From Algibacter miyuki (GTDB taxonomy: Bacteria; Bacteroidota; Bacteroidia; Flavobacteriales; Flavobacteriaceae): 64,000 bases of DNA. Each line of letters begins with the position of its first letter. The first letter of the stretch is position 1. Position numbers and translations under genes: made by a program. A model generated the notes under the pieces. That model saw only the letters and a program-made list of their open reading frames with translations. It did not search any database and had not been told where the DNA came from. Where the stretch lies: assembly GCF_030409805.1 (NCBI RefSeq), contig NZ_JAUFQP010000007.1, positions 1,054,001 to 1,118,000 of the forward strand. The letters run 5' to 3'. Positions 1 through 9,186 of this stretch are shown in pieces.

Positions 1-579
1 GCTATTGGCACGAATAATAATTCTCAAAATGCATATACAAATACCATTATAACAAATAATATTATTACAGGTGCACTGTATGTGTATAACCATGATAGTA
101 CGACTATTAAAAATAATATTTTTTCAAACACTAATGGAAGCAGACAAATTGTAAACCATAATAGTTCTACAGGCATGTTAACAGTGCAAAACAACATTAT
201 CTATAGACATTATTATAGTACACTCGGTGTTAATAGTGCTGGGGTTCGGTACGAATACTGTTTAGCATATAATCGAAGCTCAGGAAACCTTGATGATTTA
301 GATGGCGATAATAACCTAAATAATCAAAACCCGCTTTTTGTTGAAGATAATGATGATGCTCTTTTTAGTGCTGGAGATGACTATCACCTCAAGCTAGGCT
401 CACCAGCTATTGGAGCAGGAGCCAATGGTGTAGATATCGGCTTATACGATGGAACACCGTTTATTTTTAATAATTATGGGTATTCTAACGGTATTCCAAC
501 GGTTAAAATTACCAGCATTACCGATCGTGTGGCAACTGGTGAAAATTTAAGCGTTACTATAAACACTAACGCCAATTAA
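1..579 (+). CDS. C-terminal part of a secreted parallel beta-helix protein (truncated by window edge)
   Basis: The reading frame is open from base 1 to the stop at 577-579, so the gene begins upstream of the window and only its last 192 residues are visible. They are rich in Asn, Thr, Ile and Gly, with short repeating NNI/IT turns typical of right-handed parallel beta-helix proteins. The segment LGSPAIGAG followed by DIGLYDG is the signature closing many Bacteroidota choice-of-anchor-Q beta-helix proteins. No T9SS sorting domain follows; the protein ends at NTNAN. The next gene starts one base after this stop, so the two are probably co-transcribed. The ligand or substrate cannot be judged from this fragment. 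Confidence 0.8.
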   Translation, partial: AIGTNNNSQNAYTNTIITNNIITGALYVYNHDSTTIKNNIFSNTNGSRQIVNHNSSTGMLTVQNNIIYRHYYSTLGVNSAGVRYEYCLAYNRSSGNLDDLDGDNNLNNQNPLFVEDNDDALFSAGDDYHLKLGSPAIGAGANGVDIGLYDGTPFIFNNYGYSNGIPTVKITSITDRVATGENLSVTINTNAN

Positions 580-580
580 C

Positions 581-1783
581 ATGAAAAAGGTTTTATGTTT
601 AGTTTTTACTTTGTGCAGCCTTACAGCGATGTCGCAAAGTATAACTTTGGCCGAATACTTTTTTGATGACGATCCAGGTGTAGGTTTAGCCACTGAACTA
701 ACAACAGCTAGCAATACAGGTGCGCTTACTCAAACCTTTACTATTCCTACTTCTGAACTTTCAGATGGATTTCATAGTCTGTACATTAGAACAAAAAGTA
801 GTGATAATGATTGGAGTTTATACGACAGAACACATTTTTATGTTAGAGGTTTATCTGAATATCATGTTACGGCTGCCGAATATTTTTTTGAAATAGATCC
901 GGGTATTGGAAACGGCATTCCTCTTGCTATAGATGCAGGTACGGGTGTATTAACACAAATATTCACGATTCCAACAACTGAATTGTCTAACGGATTTCAT
1001 AGTCTATACATTAGAACAAAAAGTAATGATAACGATTGGGGTTTATACGATAGAGAAACGTTTTATATCACTAATTTTAACTCGCATACCATTACTGCTG
1101 CGGAATATTTTTTTGATGAAGATGAAGGCGTTGGTAGCGGCACAGCTCTGGCAGTTGATGCCAATTCGGGACAGTTAAATCAGGTGTTTTCTATCCCTAC
1201 AGCGGGTTTGGCTGATGGGTTTCATAGTTTTTATATCAGAACTCAAGATAACGCGGGCCATTGGAGTTTGTATGACAGGCAGATTATATATATCAAAGAT
1301 TTCGATTTTACACCAGATGAAATAACAAAAGCAGAGTATTTTATAGATGAAGATCCTGGTATTGGAAGTGGCACTGAGGTTTCTTTTACCGAAGGTTCAC
1401 TCAGCTCACAAATGATAAATGTTAATACCACAGGTTTAGAAGTAGGCGAGCATCGGTTTTATGTGCGTGTACAAGATTCGAGTGGCGATTGGTCTATTTA
1501 TGATACGGCAGAATTTACTATAGAGACTGGATTATCTGTTGATGAAGCGTTGTTTAAAACAACAAAGATTTATCCGAATCCTTTTGAAAATGAATTAACT
1601 ATTGAGGTGAATGCTAACAGTAACCTTTCCGAAGTAAAAATTTATAATAACATTGGTCAGGTCGTGTATTCTAGTTCAGAAAACATGAAAAATTTAGAAT
1701 TATCGCACCTTACTAGCGGGCTTTATATTCTAAATTTAAAAACCACTTTAGGGCAGGCTTCTTTCCGAATAATTAAAAAATAA
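581..1783 (+). CDS. T9SS cargo protein with four AEYFF-type repeats
   Basis: This 400-residue secreted protein has a signal peptide at about residues 1-18. Four tandem repeats of about 74 residues follow (roughly 20-313). Each starts AEYF(F/I) plus an acidic DPGxG turn and ends with FHS(L/F)YIRT, a DW or HW, and SLYDR-like text. A C-terminal Por secretion-system sorting domain (about 328-400, starting IYPNPF and ending in basic residues) marks it as type IX cargo attached to or released at the cell surface. The acidic D-x-D-x-G turns could bind calcium, which is inference. No catalytic motif is visible. The start lies one base after the preceding stop, implying an operon. Confidence 0.85.
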   Translation: MKKVLCLVFTLCSLTAMSQSITLAEYFFDDDPGVGLATELTTASNTGALTQTFTIPTSELSDGFHSLYIRTKSSDNDWSLYDRTHFYVRGLSEYHVTAAEYFFEIDPGIGNGIPLAIDAGTGVLTQIFTIPTTELSNGFHSLYIRTKSNDNDWGLYDRETFYITNFNSHTITAAEYFFDEDEGVGSGTALAVDANSGQLNQVFSIPTAGLADGFHSFYIRTQDNAGHWSLYDRQIIYIKDFDFTPDEITKAEYFIDEDPGIGSGTEVSFTEGSLSSQMINVNTTGLEVGEHRFYVRVQDSSGDWSIYDTAEFTIETGLSVDEALFKTTKIYPNPFENELTIEVNANSNLSEVKIYNNIGQVVYSSSENMKNLELSHLTSGLYILNLKTTLGQASFRIIKK

Positions 1784-1860
1784 TACATAAACAGAGGTTG
1801 TTTGTTGTTGTTAAATGCCATCAACCTCTTTTCATTATTAATCTTCAAAAAGTGATAATT

Positions 1861-2991
1861 ATGAAAAAACTACTACTCTTTATCGGCTTACTTATATTGA
1901 ACCCTATTTATGCACAAACTAATACTATTGATGTTCCTGAAGTATGGGAAACAGATTCTTGGGATGGTGTTAATTGGAACGTATTTTCTCAATTAACCTA
2001 CACGTTTAGTAATGCGTGTTTGCCCACAACAATACTTAGCAAAGTGATTGATTTTGGAGGAACCGAAATGTTAGAAGATGTAGGTTTTGTTACTGTAAAT
2101 TATAATGCTCAAGATGAGCCAACAGGCTCATTATCTAAGTATTGGGATGATGAGGCTGAAACATGGGAAGATAATTATCAAACCGTATTTACAGTTGTTA
2201 ATGGTAATATTACAGAGGTTATTGGTTCGGATTGGATTAATGGTGTTTGGGAACCTAGTGATAGAGAAACAAGGGCATATAATTCGGAGGGTTTAATGAT
2301 TCAAAAAATTGAGCAAGATTGGGGGGAATCGGGTAATGATTGGGTGAACGATTCGAAAATAGAATACACTTATAATTTAGACGAAACGCTAAATGTAGTA
2401 ACCAATTATGAATGGAGCACATCTATTCAAAATTGGGTTAATAATACTCTAGAAACATATTCGTATTCTAGTGGTTTAGCGGCAACTTTAAAAACGGAAG
2501 ATTGGAATGGATCTGCTTGGGGAAATGATAGGTTGCGACATTATACCTATGATAGTAATGAGTTTTTAATTGAAACTTTGAAAACTAAATGGAACGGAGA
2601 TACTTATGACAATGAGGAACTATTGTCTAGAACAAATAATGCGGATGGAAATCCAACAGAAACTATTACTCAGGCTTGGTTTTTTGGCAACTGGGTTAAT
2701 ACCTCTAGAGATCGACGAACTTACCCAAGTTGTGCCACATTATCAACCCAAAACATAGCAAAAGCTGAATTTAGAGTGTATCCAAATCCAGCTCAAAACC
2801 ATGTAAATGTGCAAACGAATATAAGCGGCAATTTATCGGTGATTGATATCCATGGTCGTCAATTAATATCGCAACAAAGTACTGTAGGTAGTAATACCGT
2901 AAATACCGCGTTGTTAACTAATGGCATGTATTTGCTTTCCATTGAAAATCAAAATACAAAAACAACCAAACGCTTAGTTATTGATAAGTAA
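1861..2991 (+). CDS. T9SS cargo protein with Trp/Tyr-rich short repeats
   Basis: I place the start at 1861 because an ideal signal peptide (MKKLLLFIGLL...YAQ) begins there; the upstream extension of the frame lacks one. The mature 376-residue precursor carries about five or six degenerate repeats of about 43 residues with the pattern Y-T/S-Y, then W-x(4-6)-W-x-N, resembling beta-strand YD/RHS-like surface repeats. The C-terminus (about 305-376) is a type IX sorting domain with VYPNPAQN and MYLLSIENQNTK, ending KRLVIDK. Function is unknown; it is probably a surface or secreted adhesin-like protein. It follows the preceding T9SS gene in the same direction after 77 bases. Confidence 0.82.
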   Translation: MKKLLLFIGLLILNPIYAQTNTIDVPEVWETDSWDGVNWNVFSQLTYTFSNACLPTTILSKVIDFGGTEMLEDVGFVTVNYNAQDEPTGSLSKYWDDEAETWEDNYQTVFTVVNGNITEVIGSDWINGVWEPSDRETRAYNSEGLMIQKIEQDWGESGNDWVNDSKIEYTYNLDETLNVVTNYEWSTSIQNWVNNTLETYSYSSGLAATLKTEDWNGSAWGNDRLRHYTYDSNEFLIETLKTKWNGDTYDNEELLSRTNNADGNPTETITQAWFFGNWVNTSRDRRTYPSCATLSTQNIAKAEFRVYPNPAQNHVNVQTNISGNLSVIDIHGRQLISQQSTVGSNTVNTALLTNGMYLLSIENQNTKTTKRLVIDK

Positions 2992-3001
2992 GGCGTGCTA
3001 T

Positions 3002-4009
3002 TTATTTAGCATTCCTCATAAATTCTTCGGCTTTTTTAACCATGTTTTTGCTTCCGCAAATAAACGGAACACGTTGGTGTAGTTCGGTAGGTTCAACCTC
3101 CATAGTTCGTGTAAAACCATCACTAGCAAAACCGTTAGCTTGCTCGGCTAAAAAAGCCATTGGATTACATTCGTAAAGTAAGCGAAGTTTTCCATTCGGG
3201 TTTTTCGAACTTTGTGGGTATAAATAAATGCCTCCTTTTATCATATTTCTATGGAAATCGGATACTAAAGATCCAATATATCTAGAAGTGTAAGGTCTGT
3301 CATCTTCTTCTTGCTGGCAATATTTAATATAATCTTTTATGCCTTGCGGGAAATGAATATAATTCCCTTCGTTTACAGAGTAAATGTTTCCATCTTCTGG
3401 AAATTCCATATTGGGGTGCGATAAATAAAACGATCCAATAGCAGGGTTTAAAGTAAAGCCATTAACACCATCACCTGTAGTATAAACTAACATAGTCGAT
3501 GTGCCATAAACCACATAACCAGCAGCAACTTGTTCAACGCCTTTTTGTAAGAAATCTTTAAGCTGAACAGGTGTTCCAACCGGAGTAACACGTCTGTAAA
3601 TTGAAAAAATAGTTCCAACTGATACGTTAACATCAATGTTAGACGAACCATCTAAAGGGTCGATTAATACAACATATTTGTTTTGATGATTTTCATCTTG
3701 ACTATTAATCGTAATAAAGTCGTCCTCTTCCTCACTAGCAATACCACAAACAATATTTCGTTTGGTAAGTGTTGCAATAAACTTTTCATTGGCGTAAACA
3801 TCTAGTTTTTGTTGATCTTCACCTTGGATGTTCGTATCACCGGCAGCACCAATAATATCGACTAATCCGGCTTTGTTTACCTCATGGTTAACAACTTTTG
3901 CTGCTAATCTAATAGAGTTTAAAAGGCTTGATAATTCACCCGAAGAGTATTTAAATGAAGATTGATTTTCAATGATAAATTCTCCTAAAGTTTGTTTTTT
4001 GTGAGACAT
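3002..4009 (-). CDS. fbp: Fructose-1,6-bisphosphatase, class I
   Basis: Hydrolyses fructose 1,6-bisphosphate to fructose 6-phosphate in gluconeogenesis in the cytosol. The 335-residue protein matches the usual length of the class I family. I choose the start at 4009 ([11 protein letters not shown]), since the eight upstream residues look unlike a family N-terminus. Visible motifs are the acidic metal-binding stretch EEEDDF at about 93-98, [10 protein letters not shown] at about 119-128, and the substrate-binding [10 protein letters not shown] near the C-terminus. It pairs functionally with ATP-dependent PEP carboxykinase at 38-40 kb. It is convergent with the T9SS gene on its left and divergent from the GNAT gene on its right. 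Confidence 0.95.
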   Translation of the reverse strand: MSHKKQTLGEFIIENQSSFKYSSGELSSLLNSIRLAAKVVNHEVNKAGLVDIIGAAGDTNIQGEDQQKLDVYANEKFIATLTKRNIVCGIASEEEDDFITINSQDENHQNKYVVLIDPLDGSSNIDVNVSVGTIFSIYRRVTPVGTPVQLKDFLQKGVEQVAAGYVVYGTSTMLVYTTGDGVNGFTLNPAIGSFYLSHPNMEFPEDGNIYSVNEGNYIHFPQGIKDYIKYCQQEEDDRPYTSRYIGSLVSDFHRNMIKGGIYLYPQSSKNPNGKLRLLYECNPMAFLAEQANGFASDGFTRTMEVEPTELHQRVPFICGSKNMVKKAEEFMRNAK

Positions 4010-4081
4010 AAAGTTTTTATTTAGTTTGTACAAATATCTATAAAAATTAACAAACTACAACGATTTCGTGAAAGTTATGTA

Positions 4082-4112
4082 TTGAAACATCTTGAACTTT
4101 AAGGTATATTTG
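4082..4112 (+). promoter_or_regulatory. Bacteroidota-type promoter for the GNAT gene
   Basis: A TTG at 4082-4084 and TATATTTG at 4105-4112 (consensus TAnnTTTG) are separated by 20 bases, matching the known Flavobacterium/Bacteroides sigma-ABfr promoter. The ATG of the downstream gene is 19 bases after the -7 box. Confidence 0.65.
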
Positions 4113-4131
4113 AAAAACATTAATAATCGTT

Positions 4132-4617
4132 ATGAATTTTATAATAAGAAAAGCAAATAAAGAGGATATGTTACAGGTTCTGCACCTAATCAATGAGTTA
4201 GCTGTGTTCGAAAAAGAGCCTGATGCTGTTGAAGTTACTTTAACAGATCTAGAAAATGATGGTTTTGGCCCACAACCAGCCTTTCAATGTTTTGTTGCTG
4301 AGGTGGAAAATAAAGTAGAAGGTATCGCGTTGGTTTATAATCGTTATTCTACCTGGAAGGGAAAAATAATTCATTTAGAAGATTTAATTGTAAGTCAGAA
4401 AATGAGAGGCTCCGGTTTAGGTACGGCATTGCTAGATCAAGTGGTGAAGTACGGGCACAGTAAAGGCGTAAAACGTATTAACTGGGAAGTGATAGATTGG
4501 AACGAACCAGCCATTGCATTCTACGAAAAAAAGGGTGCAAACGTTATGCGCGATTGGGATGTAGTGCAGTTGGATGAAGCTGGAATTAACAACTATATAG
4601 CGAATATAAAAAACTAA
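4132..4617 (+). CDS. GNAT N-acetyltransferase, diamine acetyltransferase-like
   Basis: A 161-residue single-domain acetyltransferase. The acetyl-CoA pyrophosphate loop is at residues 92-97 (RGSGLG), preceded by YSTWKGKIIHLEDLIV (about 72-87), the arrangement of the spermidine/spermine N1-acetyltransferase group. The C-terminus has the usual WNEPAIAFYEKKGA acceptor-end motif. The likely reaction is acetyl-CoA-dependent acetylation of a polyamine or a related primary amine such as a thialysine-type substrate; the exact substrate is not determinable here. It has its own promoter and is followed 47 bases later by aspartokinase. Confidence 0.85.
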   Translation: MNFIIRKANKEDMLQVLHLINELAVFEKEPDAVEVTLTDLENDGFGPQPAFQCFVAEVENKVEGIALVYNRYSTWKGKIIHLEDLIVSQKMRGSGLGTALLDQVVKYGHSKGVKRINWEVIDWNEPAIAFYEKKGANVMRDWDVVQLDEAGINNYIANIKN

Positions 4618-4664
4618 TCAGTACTATTTTTTACTGAAATAATAAATACATAAAACCGCATTAA

Positions 4665-5915
4665 ATGCAGATTTTTAAATTTGGTGGCGCTTCGGTAAAA
4701 GATGCCAACGGTGTCAAAAATGTAGCTTCCGTTTTGCAAAAAACAGGTTATAAAAACACATTGGTTGTAGTTTCTGCCATGGGAAAAACAACAAACGCTT
4801 TAGAACGTGTTGTTAAAAGTTATTTTGATAACAAACCGGAGTTACAAAGTAGTTTACAGGAGGTTAAAAAATTTCATAACGAAATTTTAATCGATTTGTT
4901 TCCAAATGAAAATCATGGAGTTTTCAAAAAAATAAATGATTTTTTTTCTGAGTTAAATCAGTTTTTGGCGAGTAATAAATCGCCCGATTACAATTTTGTT
5001 TACGATCAAATTATTGGATTTGGTGAACTGGTTTCTACAACTATTATCAGTGCGTATTTAAATCAAATTGGTTTGGATAATATTTGGGTAGATGTTCGAA
5101 ATCATATAAAAACAGATAACTATTACCGCCGAGCTAATGTAAATTGGGAAGCCACGCAACAATTAATTTCAAGTAGCTTTAATACCTCTGTTTTAAATAT
5201 TACACAAGGTTTTTTAGGAAGCGATGCTAATAATTTCACCACTACTTTGGGGAGAGAAGGCAGCGATTATACAGCGGCTATTTACGCATATTGCCTAAAC
5301 GCCGAAAGTGTTACCATTTGGAAAGATGTACCAGGTGTTTTAAGTGCCGATCCGCGTTATTTTGATAATGCGCAGTTGCTAACTAATATCTCATATCGAG
5401 AAGCCATAGAGCTCGCATTTTATGGTGCATCGGTAATTCACCCAAAAACATTACAGCCTTTACAACGAAAAGAAATCCCGCTTTATGTAAAATCTTTTTT
5501 GGAGCCCGAATCTATGGGAACTAAAATTAGTAAAAATGCGACACTAAACCCTGTAGTGCCTTGTTTTATCGTTAAAAAAAATCAAATATTAATTTCTATA
5601 TCATCCTTAGATTTTTCATATATTGTTGAAGAGAATATTAGTGAGATATTCAATCTGTTACATTTGTATAAGATGAAGGTAGATGTTATTCAAAATTCTG
5701 CCATAAGTTTCTCGGTTTGTATTGATAATATATTCGATAATCTCGATAAATTATTACACCACCTAAAATCAAAATTTAAAGTAGTTTGTAACCAAAATGT
5801 ATCGCTTTACACTATTCGGCATTATAATGAGATGTCTATTAATAAGATAGAGGCCAATAAAACAGTGCTGTTAAAGCAATTAACACCAGAAATCGTACAG
5901 ATAGTTACCGCTTAA
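4665..5915 (+). CDS. Aspartate kinase (monofunctional)
   Basis: Phosphorylates L-aspartate, the first step towards lysine, threonine and methionine. The N-terminus has the family motif KFGGASVKDANG (residues 5-16). TTLGREGSDYTAA (about 189-201) and WKDVPGVLSADPR (about 215-227) complete the amino-acid kinase fold, and a shorter, divergent regulatory part follows from about 300. Total length is 416 residues, slightly short of the usual 430-450, because the ACT region is reduced. There is no fusion to homoserine dehydrogenase. The weak ACT domain may mean altered feedback control, which is inference. OlsF follows 31 bases downstream. Confidence 0.92.
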   Translation: MQIFKFGGASVKDANGVKNVASVLQKTGYKNTLVVVSAMGKTTNALERVVKSYFDNKPELQSSLQEVKKFHNEILIDLFPNENHGVFKKINDFFSELNQFLASNKSPDYNFVYDQIIGFGELVSTTIISAYLNQIGLDNIWVDVRNHIKTDNYYRRANVNWEATQQLISSSFNTSVLNITQGFLGSDANNFTTTLGREGSDYTAAIYAYCLNAESVTIWKDVPGVLSADPRYFDNAQLLTNISYREAIELAFYGASVIHPKTLQPLQRKEIPLYVKSFLEPESMGTKISKNATLNPVVPCFIVKKNQILISISSLDFSYIVEENISEIFNLLHLYKMKVDVIQNSAISFSVCIDNIFDNLDKLLHHLKSKFKVVCNQNVSLYTIRHYNEMSINKIEANKTVLLKQLTPEIVQIVTA

Positions 5916-5933
5916 AAACATATTTTATTTTAC

Positions 5934-5941
5934 TACATTTG
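5934..5941 (+). promoter_or_regulatory. -7 element directly before olsF
   Basis: TACATTTG matches TAnnTTTG and ends only five bases before the olsF ATG at 5947. Transcription from it would begin at or almost at the start codon, giving a leaderless message. No convincing -33 TTG is seen at the ideal spacing. Confidence 0.45.
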
Positions 5942-5946
5942 CAGCC

Positions 5947-7791
5947 ATGACCAACGCAAACTCAGAGAAAAAAGGCTTAGTCACCGCCAAAGAAGTCGCT
6001 AAAGCAATAAACCTAGATAAATACGGGTTTGTTGGTACTTTTGTTGGTTGGTCGCTTATGAAAGTGCTTAAAATATCGGCTATAGATAAGTTTTATAAGC
6101 GTAATAATCATCTCGAAGGCATCGAGTTTTTAGATAAAATTTTAGAAGAATTTCAAATTAAATTCGAAATCCCTGAAGAAGATTTAAAACGCCTCCCAAA
6201 AGAAGGCGCTTACATTACGGTTTCCAACCATCCACTTGGTGGTATCGATGGTGTTTTACTTTTAAAATTAATGTTAGAACAACGCAGCGATTTTAAAATA
6301 ATAGCTAATTTTTTGCTACACCGCATTGAGCCTATGCAGCCTTATATTATGCCTGTAAATCCTTTTGAGGATAGAAAAGACGCAAAATCGAGCATCGCTG
6401 GTTTTAAAAATTCTATTCTACATTTACGTGGTGGCCATCCGTTAGGTTTATTTCCTGCCGGAGAGGTTTCAACTTATAGAGATGGAAAATTAGTAATCGA
6501 TAAACCTTGGGAAGAATCGGCTTTAAAACTAATCAAACGTGCCGAAGTTCCGGTGGTTCCTATATATTTTCATGCTAAAAATAGTAAGTTGTTTTACCGC
6601 CTTTCTAAAATTAGCGACGTCTTTAGAACAGCGAAACTTCCATCGGAGGTTTTAAGTCAAAAACGACGTGTTATTAAAGTGAGAATAGGAAAACCTATTT
6701 CGGTTACCGATCAAAAAGAGCATGTTTCTTTAGACGATTTTTCTAATTTTTTAAGGAAGAAAACATACATGCTGGCAAATGCTTTCGAGAAAAAATCGAA
6801 AATTTTAGAAAGTATTTCTTCAACATTAAAAACAGCGAAAGCGCCTAAGAATATTGTAACTCCGGTAGATTCGAAGGTTATGATTAATGAGGTTGAAGCG
6901 CTAAGAAATAATGATGGCCGCCTTTTAGAAAGTAAGAATTACGAAGTATTTTTAGCTGAAGCTGAAAAAATCCCGAATATTCTCAGTGAAATAGGACGTT
7001 TGAGAGAAATTACCTTTCGAGAAGTTGGGGAAGGCACAAACGAGGCGACAGATTTAGATAGTTTTGATCAATATTATCACCATTTGTTTTTATGGGATCG
7101 CGAACGCAATTTACTTGCTGGAGCTTACCGCATGGGACTAGGTTCTAGAATATTCGAAGCCCACGGTATTGACGGATTTTACCTTCAAGATTTATTTCGC
7201 TTTGAGCCCGAATTGTATAAAATGATGAGCCAATCTATTGAAATGGGGCGTGCTTTTATTATTAAAGAATATCAACAAAAACCAATGCCTTTATTTTTAC
7301 TTTGGAAAGGTATTGTGCATACCACATTGCGTTTTCCGGAGCATAAATTTTTAATTGGTGGAGTGAGTATTAGTAATCAATTTTCTAATTTCTCAAAATC
7401 GTTGATGATTGAGTTTATGAAATCGCATTACTACGATCCGTATATTGCGCAATATGTGCACCCAAAAAAGGAATTTAAAGTGAAGTTGAAAGATGCCGAT
7501 AAGGATTTTGTTTTCGACGAGACCGAAGCTGATTTAAACAAGTTTGATAAAATTATAGATGAAATAGAACCAGGAGCTTTGCGTATGCCGGTGTTACTTA
7601 AAAAGTACATTAAGCAAAACGCACGTTTGGTAGCTTTTAATGTTGATCCGTTGTTTAATAATGCGGTTGATGGTTTGATGTATATTAAAATTGCCGATTT
7701 ACCACAAAGTACCGTGCGTCCTGTAATGGAAGAGTTTCAAGCCGAATTAGAACGGAAGTTTACAGGAACTACAAATACAGATTCAGAATAA
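5947..7791 (+). CDS. olsF: OlsF-type bifunctional acyltransferase (ornithine lipid synthesis)
   Basis: A 614-residue fusion. Residues about 60-290 form a PlsC-like O-acyltransferase with NHPLGGID (94-101; catalytic His95, Asp101) and FPAGEVS (169-175). Residues about 330-560 form a GNAT/hemolysin-type N-acyltransferase with LREITFREVGEGTN and an LWDRE element. This is the order known for OlsF of Serratia proteamaculans and Flavobacterium johnsoniae, where the C-terminal half makes N-acyl-ornithine and the N-terminal half adds the second acyl chain. The product would be a phosphorus-free membrane lipid, which fits the phosphate-scavenging genes elsewhere in the window, although no Pho-like box is seen in front of it. 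The His-Asp spacing is HX5D rather than HX4D. Confidence 0.85.
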   Translation: MTNANSEKKGLVTAKEVAKAINLDKYGFVGTFVGWSLMKVLKISAIDKFYKRNNHLEGIEFLDKILEEFQIKFEIPEEDLKRLPKEGAYITVSNHPLGGIDGVLLLKLMLEQRSDFKIIANFLLHRIEPMQPYIMPVNPFEDRKDAKSSIAGFKNSILHLRGGHPLGLFPAGEVSTYRDGKLVIDKPWEESALKLIKRAEVPVVPIYFHAKNSKLFYRLSKISDVFRTAKLPSEVLSQKRRVIKVRIGKPISVTDQKEHVSLDDFSNFLRKKTYMLANAFEKKSKILESISSTLKTAKAPKNIVTPVDSKVMINEVEALRNNDGRLLESKNYEVFLAEAEKIPNILSEIGRLREITFREVGEGTNEATDLDSFDQYYHHLFLWDRERNLLAGAYRMGLGSRIFEAHGIDGFYLQDLFRFEPELYKMMSQSIEMGRAFIIKEYQQKPMPLFLLWKGIVHTTLRFPEHKFLIGGVSISNQFSNFSKSLMIEFMKSHYYDPYIAQYVHPKKEFKVKLKDADKDFVFDETEADLNKFDKIIDEIEPGALRMPVLLKKYIKQNARLVAFNVDPLFNNAVDGLMYIKIADLPQSTVRPVMEEFQAELERKFTGTTNTDSE

Positions 7792-7833
7792 AACATATTA
7801 TTTCGCCCATAGAAAATTAAGAAAACAACAAAT

Positions 7834-7869
7834 AAAAAAAAGCTGAAACAAATATGTTTCAGCTTTTTT
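7834..7869. terminator. Bidirectional terminator between olsF and the TM2 gene
   Basis: Perfect stem (AAAAAAGCTGAAACA pairing with TGTTTCAGCTTTTTT) around an AATA-type loop, with an A-tract on one side and a T-tract on the other, between convergent genes. Confidence 0.85.
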
Positions 7870-7903
7870 AGTATATCAAATAATGGAATCTATTGCGTTG
7901 TAA

Positions 7904-8323
7904 TTAAAACCAACCTTTTTTTCCTACTTGGTAAGTATTGTAAAAATCTTCATCCGATTTTGTTAAATAGATGATGCCTTCAATAAAAGGAATAATACCT
8001 GCTAAACCACAAGTTACACAAGTAATTACAATTTGAATAATACCTTCTTTAGTGTATCCTAAAATAAATTTATGAACACCTAAGTATCCCAGAAATAGAG
8101 CTAAAACACCAGCTAGTATTTTTTTGTTTTCGCTAGCAAGTACTTGATTAGCACCATTTGCAAATTCTGAAGCAGATTCTTTAGCTTCACCTGCAAATTC
8201 CTTTGCTTTTTCTCTAGCCTCACCTGCAAATTCTTTTGCTTCTCCAGCTGCTTTTTTAGCACCATTTTTGGCGTCTCCTAACATTTCGTTAAGGTCGTCG
8301 CCTAAATTTTTTTCTTCTGACAT
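7904..8323 (-). CDS. TM2-domain membrane protein with amphipathic Ala/Lys/Glu repeat
   Basis: I choose the start at 8323 (MSEEKNLGDD), giving 139 residues. The first about 75 residues are soluble and contain three or four 11-residue-like repeats around AKEFAGEA(R/K)E, predicted to form an amphipathic helix like LEA or apolipoprotein repeats. The C-terminal half is a TM2 domain: two membrane helices with GYLGVHKFILG between them and a short acidic turn, ending in the YQVGKKGWF tail. The role of TM2 proteins in bacteria is not established. It is convergent with olsF and 65 bases from the TauE gene, which could be upstream in the same unit. Confidence 0.8.
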   Translation of the reverse strand: MSEEKNLGDDLNEMLGDAKNGAKKAAGEAKEFAGEAREKAKEFAGEAKESASEFANGANQVLASENKKILAGVLALFLGYLGVHKFILGYTKEGIIQIVITCVTCGLAGIIPFIEGIIYLTKSDEDFYNTYQVGKKGWF

Positions 8324-8388
8324 TATATTGTAATTAGATTTAGACTGTAAATGTAATAAAAAAATTGGCGCATTACACAACGGCTTTT

Positions 8389-9153
8389 TTATCCGAATAG
8401 CATGATTAAACCTCCAATGGCGGTTACTATTAAAATAAAACGGCGGTAATTTACATTAGAAATAAGTTTAACAATGTAAGCACCCACGAAAAAACCAATA
8501 ATTACAGCAGGAATTAATACCGAATTTAAAACTAATGTTTCCTTGGTAACTGTGCCCCAAACAAAAATATGAAACGGAAGTTTAAACACATTAATGATGA
8601 AAAATAACCAAGCCGCGGTACCAATAAATTCGTTTTTAGGAAAGCGTATGGCAAGAAAGTAAATGTTAGAAATAGGTCCGGCTAAATTACCTATCATCGT
8701 TGTAAAACCCGATAAAAAACCAGTACCGGTAGAAAACCATTTGTTGGTGGGTACAATAACCGATTTTTTACGTTCCATATAAATCATTATAAAAACCGAG
8801 CCAATAATAATGATGGCCATGAGTCTTTTAAATAACATTTCGGAAATATCGTTACCAACCCAAACGCCAACAAGTACACCAACAATCATCCACGGAATAA
8901 GTTTTTTAATAATACCCCATTGAGCATGACGATTATAGTAAATAACGGCAAAAATATCGGCACAAATAAGCATCGGAAGCAAAACGCCGGTAGATGCTTT
9001 TTCGCCAAAAACAAAAGCTAAAATCACAACGATAATAATACCGATGCCTTTAATACCAGATTTTGATAACCCTAGAAGGAATACCGCAAAAGCAATGGCA
9101 GCCCATTGTAAGGTTGAAAGATTAAAGGAATTGAGAATTTCTAAATAAGACAA
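8389..9153 (-). CDS. TSUP-family permease (TauE/SafE-like)
   Basis: A 254-residue integral membrane protein with about eight hydrophobic segments in two pseudo-repeats, typical of the TauE/SafE (TSUP) family, which exports or imports sulfite, sulfoacetate or other organic anions. Recognisable family features are FLLGLSKSGIKGIG near residues 21-34 and a second Gly-rich loop FLSGFTTMIGNLAGP at about 149-163. The substrate cannot be read from the sequence. No sulfur metabolism genes are adjacent; neighbours are the TM2 gene downstream and a lipoprotein gene 33 bases upstream on the same strand. Confidence 0.85.
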   Translation of the reverse strand: MSYLEILNSFNLSTLQWAAIAFAVFLLGLSKSGIKGIGIIIVVILAFVFGEKASTGVLLPMLICADIFAVIYYNRHAQWGIIKKLIPWMIVGVLVGVWVGNDISEMLFKRLMAIIIIGSVFIMIYMERKKSVIVPTNKWFSTGTGFLSGFTTMIGNLAGPISNIYFLAIRFPKNEFIGTAAWLFFIINVFKLPFHIFVWGTVTKETLVLNSVLIPAVIIGFFVGAYIVKLISNVNYRRFILIVTAIGGLIMLFG

Positions 9154-9186
9154 TAAAAAAGGGTTTTGGAAATGTTAAATCTCAAT

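Noticed and set aside
581-1783. Regularly spaced similar blocks that could suggest a repeat array
   Set aside because: The period is about 222 bases and the frame is maintained; these are protein repeats in a T9SS cargo gene, not a CRISPR array. No array of short repeats with unique spacers was seen anywhere in the window.
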